Assembly (NCBI GenBank): GCA_964431385.1
Contig: CAYSJM010000078.1
Coordinates: 1-15,577 of the forward strand
Origin: UTCHB3 sp964431385
GTDB taxonomy: Bacteria; Bacteroidota; Ignavibacteria; Ignavibacteriales; Ignavibacteriaceae
Length of the DNA stretch: 15,577 bases
Reading direction: 5' to 3'
In this document: one piece after another, positions 8,382-15,544 of the stretch
Numbering within the stretch: position 1 is the stretch's first letter
How the letters are laid out: every line of letters begins with the position of its first letter
Made by a program: the position numbers and the translations under genes
The notes under the pieces: model-generated
Told to the model about the DNA's origin: nothing
The model's database searches: none
What the model saw: the letters and a program-made list of their open reading frames with translations, nothing else

Positions 8382-8885
8382 TCAGTGAACTTTTTTCTCT
8401 AATTCGAGGAGCCATTTTTTATTTTCGAGACCACCGCCATAACCGGTGAGCGAACCGTTTGAGCCAATAACTCTGTGGCATGGGATTACAATGCTTATAA
8501 GGTTGTCACCGTTTGCATTCGCAACTGCTCTAACAGCGGCAGGTTTCCCGATAGCAGTAGCCTGCTCTTTATAAGAACGGGTTTCACCAAATGGGATATT
8601 CATAAGTTCTTTCCAGACTTCCTTTTGAAATGGTGTCCCGGTGAATACCAGGTTCACATCAAAGGAAGTCCTTTTCCCTTGAAAATATTCTTGAAGTTGC
8701 ATTTTAAGTCTTTCGATGTGCTCATTTTCCCCTTCGAGCATTTCGTCTTTTAATCTTTTTTTCAGACTTGCGATTTGGGCGTCAAATCCACTGTTTGAGG
8801 CAAATTCTATAAAAGTGATACCTTCTTCGTTTGCACCAAGGAGGAGTTGCCCCACGGGGCTATCCATTGTTGAGTGAAGAATCAT
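8382..8885 (-). CDS. ogt: Methylated-DNA--[protein]-cysteine S-methyltransferase
   Basis: This suicide repair enzyme transfers the alkyl group from O6-alkylguanine (and O4-alkylthymine) in DNA to its own cysteine. The 167-residue protein has the small N-terminal domain (1-80) and the DNA-binding C-terminal domain. TPFQKEVWKELMNIPFGETR (84-103) begins that domain. RAVANANGDN (119-128) contains the arginine finger and recognition helix. IVIPCHRVIG (132-141) holds acceptor cysteine C136, and GSLTGYGGGLENKKWLL (144-160) closes the site. No Ada-type regulator domain is attached. Its ATG overlaps the stop of the preceding membrane-protein gene as ATGA, so the two are probably translationally coupled. 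All active-site motifs are intact. Confidence 0.95.
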   Translation of the reverse strand: MILHSTMDSPVGQLLLGANEEGITFIEFASNSGFDAQIASLKKRLKDEMLEGENEHIERLKMQLQEYFQGKRTSFDVNLVFTGTPFQKEVWKELMNIPFGETRSYKEQATAIGKPAAVRAVANANGDNLISIVIPCHRVIGSNGSLTGYGGGLENKKWLLELEKKVH

Positions 8886-9418
8886 GATTTTACCGGTTTG
8901 TGTTTGTTAAAAAATCCAAGAATTGCTCCAAGGCATACAGACCACAAGGCAGCCAGCCCGATCTGATACGGTTTTGGGAGCATAAAAGTTATAGTGTGTG
9001 CAGGTAGCCAGAACCAGATGAGTGAATAGAGCCCCTTTTCGATATTTGCCCAGTTGTTCTTTCCGGCTATTAGATTGTCCAAAAACCGGTGTAGAAGAAC
9101 GAGTAAAACTCCAAATTGTACATTCATTGCAAAAGATACAGCAAATGCATGAGTAAAGTTATTCAGTTCGGGCAACATTCCCGAAGTAACAAGTCCATCA
9201 ACAAAAGCTTTGAAGCCGGTGAATGCGTATTTTATCAGTACTGCCAGAAACGCCCACTCTACGAACTTAAGAAGAAGTTCATAAGTCTTATACGGCATGA
9301 AAGGCTTTTTATTTACTATCCAGGATGCTATCATATCGCCAAGTGTGCCGAGAACCGCAAACTGGATCATAGCGGAAATAATCGGGTGAAGGGTTACAAA
9401 ATCAATATACCATTGCAT
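8882..9418 (-). CDS. Mpv17/PMP22-like integral membrane protein
   Basis: The 178-residue protein has about four hydrophobic segments (roughly 14-34, 50-70, 92-112 and 133-170). Two stretches match the Mpv17/PMP22 family of eukaryotic organelle membranes. The N-terminal YIDFVTLHPIIS followed by LGTLGDMIASW (4-33) resembles the family pattern Y-x(5-6)-HP...GLGD-x-I-x-Q. NNWANIEKG then FWLPAHTITFMLPKPY (136-151) and a W-x(4-5)-L segment (159-165) resemble the C-terminal signature NW...WP..Q..NF..VP..YR...W....LS. The length also equals the family norm. Human and yeast members are linked to channel activity and mitochondrial DNA maintenance; what a bacterial one does is unknown. It is the first gene of a unit with ogt. 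The family call rests on remembered motifs, so a different four-helix protein remains possible. Confidence 0.7.
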   Translation of the reverse strand: MQWYIDFVTLHPIISAMIQFAVLGTLGDMIASWIVNKKPFMPYKTYELLLKFVEWAFLAVLIKYAFTGFKAFVDGLVTSGMLPELNNFTHAFAVSFAMNVQFGVLLVLLHRFLDNLIAGKNNWANIEKGLYSLIWFWLPAHTITFMLPKPYQIGLAALWSVCLGAILGFFNKHKPVKS

Positions 9419-9538
9419 CGAAAACGGAAAGTCTCACATTTGTAAAAAAAATTGTTTACTCGTTATTAAAATTAATGAAAAAAGAGAAACTTATATTAAG
9501 TTTACAACTCGATTGATTTAAAAAAGAGAAATATTCTA
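9419..9538. promoter_or_regulatory. AT-rich divergent intergenic region
   Basis: This 120-bp region lies between the leftward Mpv17-like/ogt unit and the rightward CoA-binding gene, so it should hold two promoters. It is very A/T-rich. GTTTACTCG (9454-9462) recurs as GTTTAC-AA-CTCG (9500-9511), a possible paired site. I could not assign a -35/-10 pair with proper spacing. AAGAG at 9524-9528 may serve as a weak ribosome binding site for the gene at 9539. Confidence 0.3.
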
Positions 9539-9979
9539 ATGGATAAGACAATTGAAAAATTCATAACCGGAAGATCATTTGCAATTGCAGGAGTTTCTAA
9601 AGATTCCCGCAAGTTTGGCAATGCGATAGTAAAAGAACTGGTTCAAAGGGGTTTCACAATTTATCCTGTACATCCATCGCTTGAGAGGGTGGAAGGGGTG
9701 AAATGTTACAGTAGCCTCGATCTGGTTGCCGGATTTACCCGGTCCTTAATAGTTTGTGTAAAACCTGAGAATGCAATTAGAGTAGTAAAAGAAGCTGCGG
9801 TGTGCGGGTTTAATCTCGTTTGGTTGCAACAAGGATGTGGAACTGACAAAGTAGTGGAAGCTGCAAAAGGAGCGGGGTTAGAAGTGGTTTCAGGGAAGTG
9901 CATCCTTATGTACACTGAACCCGTTGGTGGATTCCATAAATTTCACCGTGGGGTGAACAAGCTTTTTGGTAAATATTGA
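9539..9979 (+). CDS. CoA-binding domain protein (YccU-like)
   Basis: This 146-residue protein is a single Rossmann-type CoA-binding domain (CoA_binding_2 family). The N-terminal strand-loop-helix SFAIAGVSKDSRKFGNAIVK (13-32) is the nucleotide-binding signature. Later family marks are FTIYPVHPSLERVEGVKCY (39-57), LVWLQQGCGTDKVVEAA (93-109) and the C-terminal FHKFHRGVNKLFGKY. In most relatives the WLQ motif reads VWLQPG; here it is WLQQG. Members bind coenzyme A, but no reaction or pathway is established. The gene stands alone: divergent from the Mpv17-like gene and separated from the downstream operon by about 115 bp containing a hairpin. Confidence 0.88.
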   Translation: MDKTIEKFITGRSFAIAGVSKDSRKFGNAIVKELVQRGFTIYPVHPSLERVEGVKCYSSLDLVAGFTRSLIVCVKPENAIRVVKEAAVCGFNLVWLQQGCGTDKVVEAAKGAGLEVVSGKCILMYTEPVGGFHKFHRGVNKLFGKY

Positions 9980-10029
9980 TTACACTTCATAAACCAAATC
10001 AATAATATATTATATTTAGAGTTGAGTTT

Positions 10030-10054
10030 GAACATTTTCTCGCCTGAAATGTTC
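10030..10054. repeat. Perfect 8-bp inverted repeat upstream of the phosphosignalling operon
   Basis: GAACATTT (10030-10037) is followed nine bases later by its exact reverse complement AAATGTTC (10047-10054), with G-T pairs possible at both ends of the stem. It lies between the CoA-binding gene and the first gene of the FHA/VWA/PP2C/kinase operon, 41 bp before that gene's ATG. It could be an operator palindrome or a weak terminator for the upstream gene. No T-run follows, which favours an operator or an mRNA leader structure. Confidence 0.5.
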
Positions 10055-10095
10055 GTAAATATTATGATAATCATTTAACAAAATTGAGATGTAAA

Positions 10096-10764
10096 ATGAG
10101 ATGTCCGGAATGCGGGAAAGAAACCCCGTCAAATAAAAGTCACTGTCAAGAATGTGGAGCAAAATTGAAAACAGAATTTAGAACATGTGCAAATGGACAC
10201 CAATACTCCGGTGACACTTGTCCTTATTGTCCGGCAGAAGACCGGTTAAGTGGAGCAGCCACTCTTGTTGAAGAACGCCCCGCCCCCCCCGCTGAAGATA
10301 GAACCGTAATAGAAACAGCAGGTCCTTCAGTAGCTTCGGCTTCGAGACCTTCTTCCCAGCCTTTAGCCGGAGACCAGACAGTAATATCAAACCCTGCACG
10401 CCAGTCTGTACCCGGTCAACCAATGCTTGCACCGCTCGGGAGCGAGAAAGTTAACCCTGTCGGAAGAAAAATTGTTGGCTTTTTAGTCAGTTACGACATT
10501 GATCCGCTCGGAGTGGTTTACACGCTTTATGAAGGAAGGAATCTTGTAGGGAGAGCTCATCCGGCGACAGTTCTGATTGCAAACCAAAGTGTAAGCGACA
10601 AACACGCACTGATACTTTACAGAGATGAAAAGTTTCAGCTCGCCGATGAACTTTCAACCAATGGCACCTTCGTAAACGGTGAGAGTATAGATGATAAAGT
10701 TAAACTTAACGATCGTGATGAAATAAAATTTGGTGAAATTAAGACAAGATTCATCATTATATAG
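10096..10764 (+). CDS. Zinc-ribbon FHA-domain protein
   Basis: This cytoplasmic phosphothreonine reader has 222 residues from ATG 10096; an in-frame TTG at 10084 would add four. Two zinc-ribbon motifs open the protein: C3-x2-C6 with C17-x2-C20, then C31, H35, C42 and C45 in CANGHQYSGDTCPYC. A low-complexity Pro/Ser/Ala-rich linker (about 50-120) carries three similar motifs, ATLVEE (T56), RTVIET (T70) and QTVISN (T95). The FHA domain fills about 140-222, with conserved NLVGRAHP (149-156), SVSDKH (165-170) and LSTNGTFVNG (186-195). FHA domains bind pThr peptides. The linker threonines are plausible targets of the kinase encoded downstream, giving a self-binding switch; that is inference. The linker contains a run of eight C (10283-10290). 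It is the first gene of the operon, 48 bp before the next. Confidence 0.88.
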   Translation: MRCPECGKETPSNKSHCQECGAKLKTEFRTCANGHQYSGDTCPYCPAEDRLSGAATLVEERPAPPAEDRTVIETAGPSVASASRPSSQPLAGDQTVISNPARQSVPGQPMLAPLGSEKVNPVGRKIVGFLVSYDIDPLGVVYTLYEGRNLVGRAHPATVLIANQSVSDKHALILYRDEKFQLADELSTNGTFVNGESIDDKVKLNDRDEIKFGEIKTRFIII

Positions 10765-10812
10765 TTTTACGCATTGTTCACTCATTTTTCATAATCTGAG
10801 AAAGAATTGAAG

Positions 10813-12417
10813 ATGAAAAAAGTAATTAATTCTGTTTTTGGAAGGGCTCTGGTTTTTAATTTTCTGATCGCCTTTCTTCTGATTTCTTCTCCTTTTGAGG
10901 CAGACGGACAGGGACTAAGTGCCAGATACATTAAAAGCAACGCTAAAGAATTCCCCAAGAATACTTTTACATCGTTGTTGGTTTATGACAACTATGGTGT
11001 ATCGGTAAAAGGTCTTGATAAGTCAAATTTCACGGTATTTGTTGATGGCAAAGAAGGGAAAATTAATTCCGTTGCGACCCTCGCATCCACCGGAAAAGGA
11101 ATCTATACGGTTCTTTGTATCGATGTTTCGGGATCGATGAAAGGAAAACCGATGGAGGATTCCAAGGCTGCGGTACTTCGATTTATAAATGAACTGGGTG
11201 ACAAAGACTACCTTGCCATCTACAGTTATGGTGACGGTGCAAGTTTAGTCGCAGATTTCAGTAACGACAAAAGTTACCTTTCCGACCAGGTGAAGAAGCT
11301 TTCCGCAAAAGATCCCAACACTTCCCTTTTTTACGGAGCTGACAAGGGTCTCGAAAAACTCAGAGACAAAGCTAAAGCAGATGAACCCGTCAATTTGATG
11401 ATACTTGGTGACGGGAACAACGACAGTCCGGATGGTGCCTATTCAATTGATGATGTAATTACAAAAGCCAAAGATATCGGTGTGCCCGTTTTTACATTTG
11501 GCTATACATCCTCAAATAAAATTTCACTTCAGAATCTCGAGAAAATCGGGAATGAGACCGGCGGCAGATATTACGACTCTCCCGACAAACAGCAGCTTGA
11601 TGAAAACTTCAGAAAGATGCGTGATAACATAATGAACATCTATATCCTCTCCTATGCTGTTTATGAACTTGAAGGAAAAGGGCAGGAAGTTAATGGTGTT
11701 TACACAGTAAATAAAGATAAATTAAAGTCAGAAGTTAGTGGCAAGATAAAGCTTCCGCCTGCAAAAGCAGCTTCAAAACCTGAAGAGGGGGGCGAGTTCC
11801 CGTTGCTTTATGTTTTAATTGGTGCGGGTGCACTCCTTCTTGTTGGTGGAGTGGTTTTTGCTGTTACGAGTTCGAAGAAGAAAAAGAGGGAAGAAGCAGC
11901 AATGCGTCGCCGTATGGAAGAAGAGGAGGAAGCTGCCAGAATAGCCCGTGAGCAGGAGAAAGAAGTTCATGAACCTTCTCGCTCAACAAAAGAAACCTCA
12001 CAAAGACCTTCATCAGTTTCATCAAAAACTGTTGTTGATGAACCGTTTACTCCAACCGTTCAAGAACAGGGTGGTGGAGCTACAGTTATTATGAGACCCG
12101 GTCAGGGAACGGCTGGTGCATCCACATTGATTCTCGATGTAAAAGTTGGAGACCTTGCCGGGCAGCAATTTTCGGTAAGTAAGGCGGGTGCTATTATTGG
12201 CAGATCGCAAGCCGACGCAACGCTTGTTCTTGCAGTTCCAACAGTTTCGAAGCGACACGCAAAAATAACTCATACACAAGCCGGATTTGTGATCGAAGAC
12301 TTAAATTCCTCAAACGGTGTTTTTGTAAATATGAGTAAGATTACGGGTCCTGTTTTGATAACTGACGGAAATTCATTTAAAATTGGTGGCTGCGAAGGTC
12401 ACTTCAGAATAAAATAG
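10813..12417 (+). CDS. Transmembrane protein with extracytoplasmic VWA and cytoplasmic FHA domains
   Basis: The protein has 534 residues from ATG 10813 (an in-frame TTG at 10807 is less likely). A signal peptide or signal anchor (1-33) is followed by a short beta region (about 50-90). A von Willebrand A domain (about 97-285) has an intact MIDAS: CIDVSGSMKG (D104, S106, S108), T170 in DPNTSLFYG and D200 in MILGDGNND. A membrane helix spans about 330-351. The inside carries KKKKRE, a charged coiled coil (about 355-387) and a Ser/Thr-rich linker with KTVVDE (T406), ATVIMRP (T424) and STLILD (T438). The FHA domain (about 441-534) has IIGRSQAD, TVSKRHAK and LNSSNGVFVN. The VWA domain likely binds a protein partner through a metal ion, while the FHA domain reads phosphothreonine. 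Topology couples an outside event to cytoplasmic phosphosignalling. It is followed by the PP2C gene after 13 bp. TerY-type VWA proteins differ in being soluble and lacking FHA. Confidence 0.9.
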   Translation: MKKVINSVFGRALVFNFLIAFLLISSPFEADGQGLSARYIKSNAKEFPKNTFTSLLVYDNYGVSVKGLDKSNFTVFVDGKEGKINSVATLASTGKGIYTVLCIDVSGSMKGKPMEDSKAAVLRFINELGDKDYLAIYSYGDGASLVADFSNDKSYLSDQVKKLSAKDPNTSLFYGADKGLEKLRDKAKADEPVNLMILGDGNNDSPDGAYSIDDVITKAKDIGVPVFTFGYTSSNKISLQNLEKIGNETGGRYYDSPDKQQLDENFRKMRDNIMNIYILSYAVYELEGKGQEVNGVYTVNKDKLKSEVSGKIKLPPAKAASKPEEGGEFPLLYVLIGAGALLLVGGVVFAVTSSKKKKREEAAMRRRMEEEEEAARIAREQEKEVHEPSRSTKETSQRPSSVSSKTVVDEPFTPTVQEQGGGATVIMRPGQGTAGASTLILDVKVGDLAGQQFSVSKAGAIIGRSQADATLVLAVPTVSKRHAKITHTQAGFVIEDLNSSNGVFVNMSKITGPVLITDGNSFKIGGCEGHFRIK

Positions 12418-12430
12418 CCGGGAAGAAGAA

Positions 12431-13441
12431 ATGGCAGATAAAGTAAAACTCGAATTTGGGAACAAATCCGATGTAGGACAAGTACGGAAAGCAAACGAAG
12501 ACTACTTTGGTTATTATAATGGTTCGTTTGGTGAGTTATTCATCGTCTGTGATGGTATGGGCGGATATAAAGGTGGTAAAGTTGCTTCTACAACAGCAGT
12601 TGATGCAATAAAGAAGCATTTTGAGGGAATCAAATCCGGAACTGATCTCCGGATGGAGCTATTCAACTCCTTAAAACTCGCTGATAGAGAGATAACAATT
12701 AAAGCAGAAGAAGACCCTGAACTTGGTAGAATGGGCTCGACTGCCGTGGTTGTGTTGATAAATAACAATCATCTTTACTTTGCCCACATCGGTGACAGCA
12801 GGATTTATAGAATAAGAGATGAAGAGATAGAACGCCTTACGCGCGATCATTCACTCGTGCAAGAGATGGTTGACAGCAATATAATTACTGAAGACCAGGC
12901 TGAACATCATCCCCAGAAGAATGTGATACTCCGGTCACTCGGACCAAATGGTAACTCGGAGCCCCAGGTTGATCCGCGAGATGAAGTTCTGTTCAAAGAT
13001 GACTATATAGTCCTCTGTTCAGACGGGTTGACAGGGCATGTGGAAGACAGAGAGATAAGGGATATTGTCCTGAAAAATTCTCCGGTGGAAGCATGCAACA
13101 AACTTGTTAATCTCGCGAATGAACGGGGTGGTAAAGATAATATCACCGTTCAGGTCATAAAAGTCACCGATGGGAAACGGAAAGCCGCAAGTCTGAAAGA
13201 TAAACAAAAATTGATGCAGGCTGCAATCATCGGCGGCGTGGCACTATTGGTTCTCATTATCTGGTTCATTCTCGGTAATTTTAATCCAAAAAGAGAAATT
13301 CCCCCGGCACCGGAAACCGTTACAACGACTCAAGACACTACAAAAGGAAAGAAAACTGCTGACACTTCCGATCAGGCAAAAAAGAAGCAGGACGCTGATA
13401 AGCTGGAAAAAGCTGCTACAAAAGAAGGCAATGGAAACTAA
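12431..13441 (+). CDS. PP2C-family Ser/Thr protein phosphatase with C-terminal membrane anchor
   Basis: This metal-dependent phosphatase reverses the kinase encoded next to it. The catalytic domain (1-246) has all PPM motifs: RKANEDYFG (E23), VCDGMGGYKGGKVAS (D41, G42), MGSTAVVV, FAHIGDSRIYRI (D122), LTRDHSLVQEMV, LCSDGLTGHV (D198) and GGKDNITVQV (D236). Most bacterial stand-alone PP2C proteins stop near here. This one continues with a membrane helix (about 262-281) and a 55-residue tail rich in Lys, Thr, Asp and Ala that would lie outside the membrane. GGAAG ten bases before the ATG is a fair ribosome binding site. The gap to the kinase is 18 bp. The tail matches the kinase's tail in composition, so both enzymes may be held in one membrane complex (inference). 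Confidence 0.93.
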   Translation: MADKVKLEFGNKSDVGQVRKANEDYFGYYNGSFGELFIVCDGMGGYKGGKVASTTAVDAIKKHFEGIKSGTDLRMELFNSLKLADREITIKAEEDPELGRMGSTAVVVLINNNHLYFAHIGDSRIYRIRDEEIERLTRDHSLVQEMVDSNIITEDQAEHHPQKNVILRSLGPNGNSEPQVDPRDEVLFKDDYIVLCSDGLTGHVEDREIRDIVLKNSPVEACNKLVNLANERGGKDNITVQVIKVTDGKRKAASLKDKQKLMQAAIIGGVALLVLIIWFILGNFNPKREIPPAPETVTTTQDTTKGKKTADTSDQAKKKQDADKLEKAATKEGNGN

Positions 13442-13459
13442 CCCAACGACAAAGACTTT

Positions 13460-14632
13460 ATGTTCATAGAAAACCAGATAATTAAAGACGAATACAGAAT
13501 AATCCGTAAAATTGGTGAAGGTGGCATGGGGACTGTGTATCTTGCTGAAGATATCCACATGCAACAGGAAGTGGCGATAAAACTGCTCCACCCTGCACTG
13601 ACAACAGATGCTGAAATTGTTGAAAGGTTTAAAACTGAAGCCAAAGCCCAATATAAACTGACACATCCATATATTGTTAAACTCACACGACTTGTTCAAT
13701 ACGGTGATGATTATTTTATCGTTATGGAATATGTTGAGGGGATGACGCTTAAGGAGATGCTCAGAAAAACAGGTTTGTTGCCTGAAGACAGAGCCCTGCC
13801 TATTTTTCATAAAATTCTTCGCGGTCTCGCTTACGCACATTCGCAGGGGATAATTCACAGGGATATAAAACCGGGGAATATTATCATCGACAGGAAGAGC
13901 GGGAATCCTAAGATCACCGATTTTGGAATTGCGAAAATCCTCGGTGACAAGGGAATGACGCAAACCGGAACAAAGCTGGGAACGGTTTATTATATGTCTC
14001 CGGAGCAGATAAAAAATCCAAAATCTGTTGATCAGAGGACGGATGTTTACTCTCTTGGTGTAACCCTTTATGAAATGTTGACGGGAAATCTCCCATATAA
14101 CACCTCTCTTGAATCAGAGTACGATCTGATGAACGAGATTGTGAATACCCCGATTAAAAATCCGATCGATTATTATCCTCACATCTCCCCTGGTGTAGTC
14201 AAAATGATCTATCACATGACTGCGAAGGACAAGGCAACAAGATATGGGCATTGTGAAGAGTACATCGAGTTTCACCTTAAAAATGTAAACGAAGAGAAAC
14301 AAACCCCATCACAAAAAGTTTCGAGCGGGTCTGCATCTTTTCTTCTTTTACTTGCCCTTACAGCTATAGTGGTTCTTCTATTTATCTTTGGTAACGATTT
14401 AACGAAGATGATTAAAGGTGGTAAGATAGTGAAAGACAGTGTAACTGTAAATCAAGACTCGATTGATAAAGTTGAGTTTGATAAACTTCAGCGGGAAAGG
14501 GAAAAAATAAAGAGAGACAGGGATGCAAAAGCAAAAAAAGATTCAATAGAAGCGGCTAAATCAGATACACTAAAGAAGAAAAAACCGACTGTGGAGGAGG
14601 AGACTATTCCCCCTGATACAACCCAAAATTGA
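13460..14632 (+). CDS. Transmembrane Ser/Thr protein kinase, PknB-like, without PASTA repeats
   Basis: This 390-residue protein is a complete Hanks-type kinase. It shows the glycine loop IGEGGMGTVYLAED (18-31), VAIK (K41), the alpha-C glutamate in FKTEAKAQ (E60), HRDIKPGNIIID (133-144; D135, N140), DFG (154-156) and GTVYYMSPEQ (174-183). It is an RD kinase with threonines T167, T169, T171 and T175 in the activation loop, so autophosphorylation control is likely. A membrane helix spans about 294-312. The outside tail (about 313-390) is a highly charged, Lys/Asp/Glu-rich predicted coil ending in Thr/Pro-rich residues; it has no PASTA or other sensor fold. Likely substrates are the FHA proteins of the same operon. 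Upstream spacing is 18 bp from the PP2C stop with no good Shine-Dalgarno site. The next gene's ribosome binding site overlaps this stop. Confidence 0.94.
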   Translation: MFIENQIIKDEYRIIRKIGEGGMGTVYLAEDIHMQQEVAIKLLHPALTTDAEIVERFKTEAKAQYKLTHPYIVKLTRLVQYGDDYFIVMEYVEGMTLKEMLRKTGLLPEDRALPIFHKILRGLAYAHSQGIIHRDIKPGNIIIDRKSGNPKITDFGIAKILGDKGMTQTGTKLGTVYYMSPEQIKNPKSVDQRTDVYSLGVTLYEMLTGNLPYNTSLESEYDLMNEIVNTPIKNPIDYYPHISPGVVKMIYHMTAKDKATRYGHCEEYIEFHLKNVNEEKQTPSQKVSSGSASFLLLLALTAIVVLLFIFGNDLTKMIKGGKIVKDSVTVNQDSIDKVEFDKLQREREKIKRDRDAKAKKDSIEAAKSDTLKKKKPTVEEETIPPDTTQN

Positions 14633-14637
14633 GGTGG
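14631..14637 (+). promoter_or_regulatory. Ribosome binding site overlapping the kinase stop
   Basis: GAGGTGG-type sequence (14631-14637, in the context TGAGGTGG) shares bases with the kinase TGA stop and lies just before ATG 14641. It selects that ATG over the in-frame TTG at 14629 and implies coupling of the two genes. Confidence 0.65.
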
Positions 14638-14640
14638 ATA

Positions 14641-15522
14641 ATGTTATTTAATATCGACAGAAAATATTACAGTCAAATAAGGCTTGCAGCAATAATTTTT
14701 GCTGTGTTGGTGGTTCTTTTTGTCCTTGTTGATTTCCTTCTTTTCTCGATGAAGGAAAAACAGGTTGAGGTCTCTCTCGCGAAGGCGTTGATAGAAACCA
14801 AAAATGATACATTAAACTGGAAAATTCCACTAATTATTAAAAATGATCTTCCTTTGGGAATATCCTATGAAAATATTGTTGTGGAGTTTGGCGGCAAGCG
14901 AATTCCGCTGACAAAGAACAATACGATCCAATCGGGTAGTAAGGATACCATCTATATACCGCTTCTCTTTTTGCTGAATGCAAAGAAAGATTCAGGTACC
15001 AACCATTCGTTAAAGATAAATTTTACCGTGACTTCATTTCACAGAAGTTGGAGCTTCAGTTACGCCAAGACTATCTCACCCGATGCAGTTCTCGAACAGA
15101 CAAAAAAAGATGCAATGGCTGCCTTCCTCGAGGATGATAATCAGTTTACAGGGAAGTACAAGGAAGAGAATGGTCAGGTGATAGCAAGCATTGAGATTAA
15201 AAATCAGTCAGCTCATACTGTCACGATCTCCTACGATAAAGCTCCAATGTTAAATACCGGGATTGGTAAGGGTATAAATGCAACGGTAAATCCCGATCCG
15301 AAGGAAGTGAAAGCGGGAGAAACTGGTAAAATGACAGTGATCTTCCCTCACAAACCTGAGGCAAAAGCACAGGAAAAAGAAAATAAGTCCAGCAAATCGC
15401 AAGACAATAAACAAACGAAAAAATATGCAATTAGCGGGAATATGGTGATTAAAGTTCTCGACTTGGAAAAAACTGCAAATCGTAGAATCATTCTGGAAAA
15501 GGAAGCCAAAGAAGAAAATTAG
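14641..15522 (+). CDS. Single-pass membrane protein of unknown function with a two-part extracytoplasmic region
   Basis: I do not recognise a named family. From ATG 14641 the protein has 293 residues. A short, basic N-terminus (about 1-14) is followed by a membrane helix (about 15-37, AAIIFAVLVVLFVLVDFLLF); the rest should lie outside. That part looks like two beta-rich units. The first, about 43-143, has alternating strands such as WKIPLIIKNDLPLGISYENI and LKINFTVTSF. The second, about 165-285, has SIEIKNQSAHTVTISYD and GKMTVIFPHKP. The second is interrupted by a Lys/Ser/Gln-rich stretch (about 238-262). Both halves contain an I-x-I-K-N strand followed by a polar turn, reminiscent of Ig-like or LEA14-type domains (inference). 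It is the last gene of the operon, eight bases after the kinase stop, and could be the outside partner or ligand-sensing part for the kinase, phosphatase or VWA protein. Confidence 0.75.
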   Translation: MLFNIDRKYYSQIRLAAIIFAVLVVLFVLVDFLLFSMKEKQVEVSLAKALIETKNDTLNWKIPLIIKNDLPLGISYENIVVEFGGKRIPLTKNNTIQSGSKDTIYIPLLFLLNAKKDSGTNHSLKINFTVTSFHRSWSFSYAKTISPDAVLEQTKKDAMAAFLEDDNQFTGKYKEENGQVIASIEIKNQSAHTVTISYDKAPMLNTGIGKGINATVNPDPKEVKAGETGKMTVIFPHKPEAKAQEKENKSSKSQDNKQTKKYAISGNMVIKVLDLEKTANRRIILEKEAKEEN

Positions 15523-15544
15523 TTTCCCTTTATCTTTTCTTGAA

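Noticed and set aside
13244..13963. Minus-strand open frame of 239 residues opposite PP2C and the kinase
   Set aside because: It is antisense to two genes with complete catalytic motifs, has a composition unlike a real protein, and matches no domain I recognise.
14629..14640. TTG start for the last gene
   Set aside because: It overlaps the kinase stop and has no site before it, while AGGTGG fits ATG 14641.
10096..15522. TerY-type triad or type VI secretion post-translational module
   Set aside because: The VWA protein is secreted/transmembrane and fused to FHA, unlike TerY, and no type VI or tellurite-resistance genes are present in the window.
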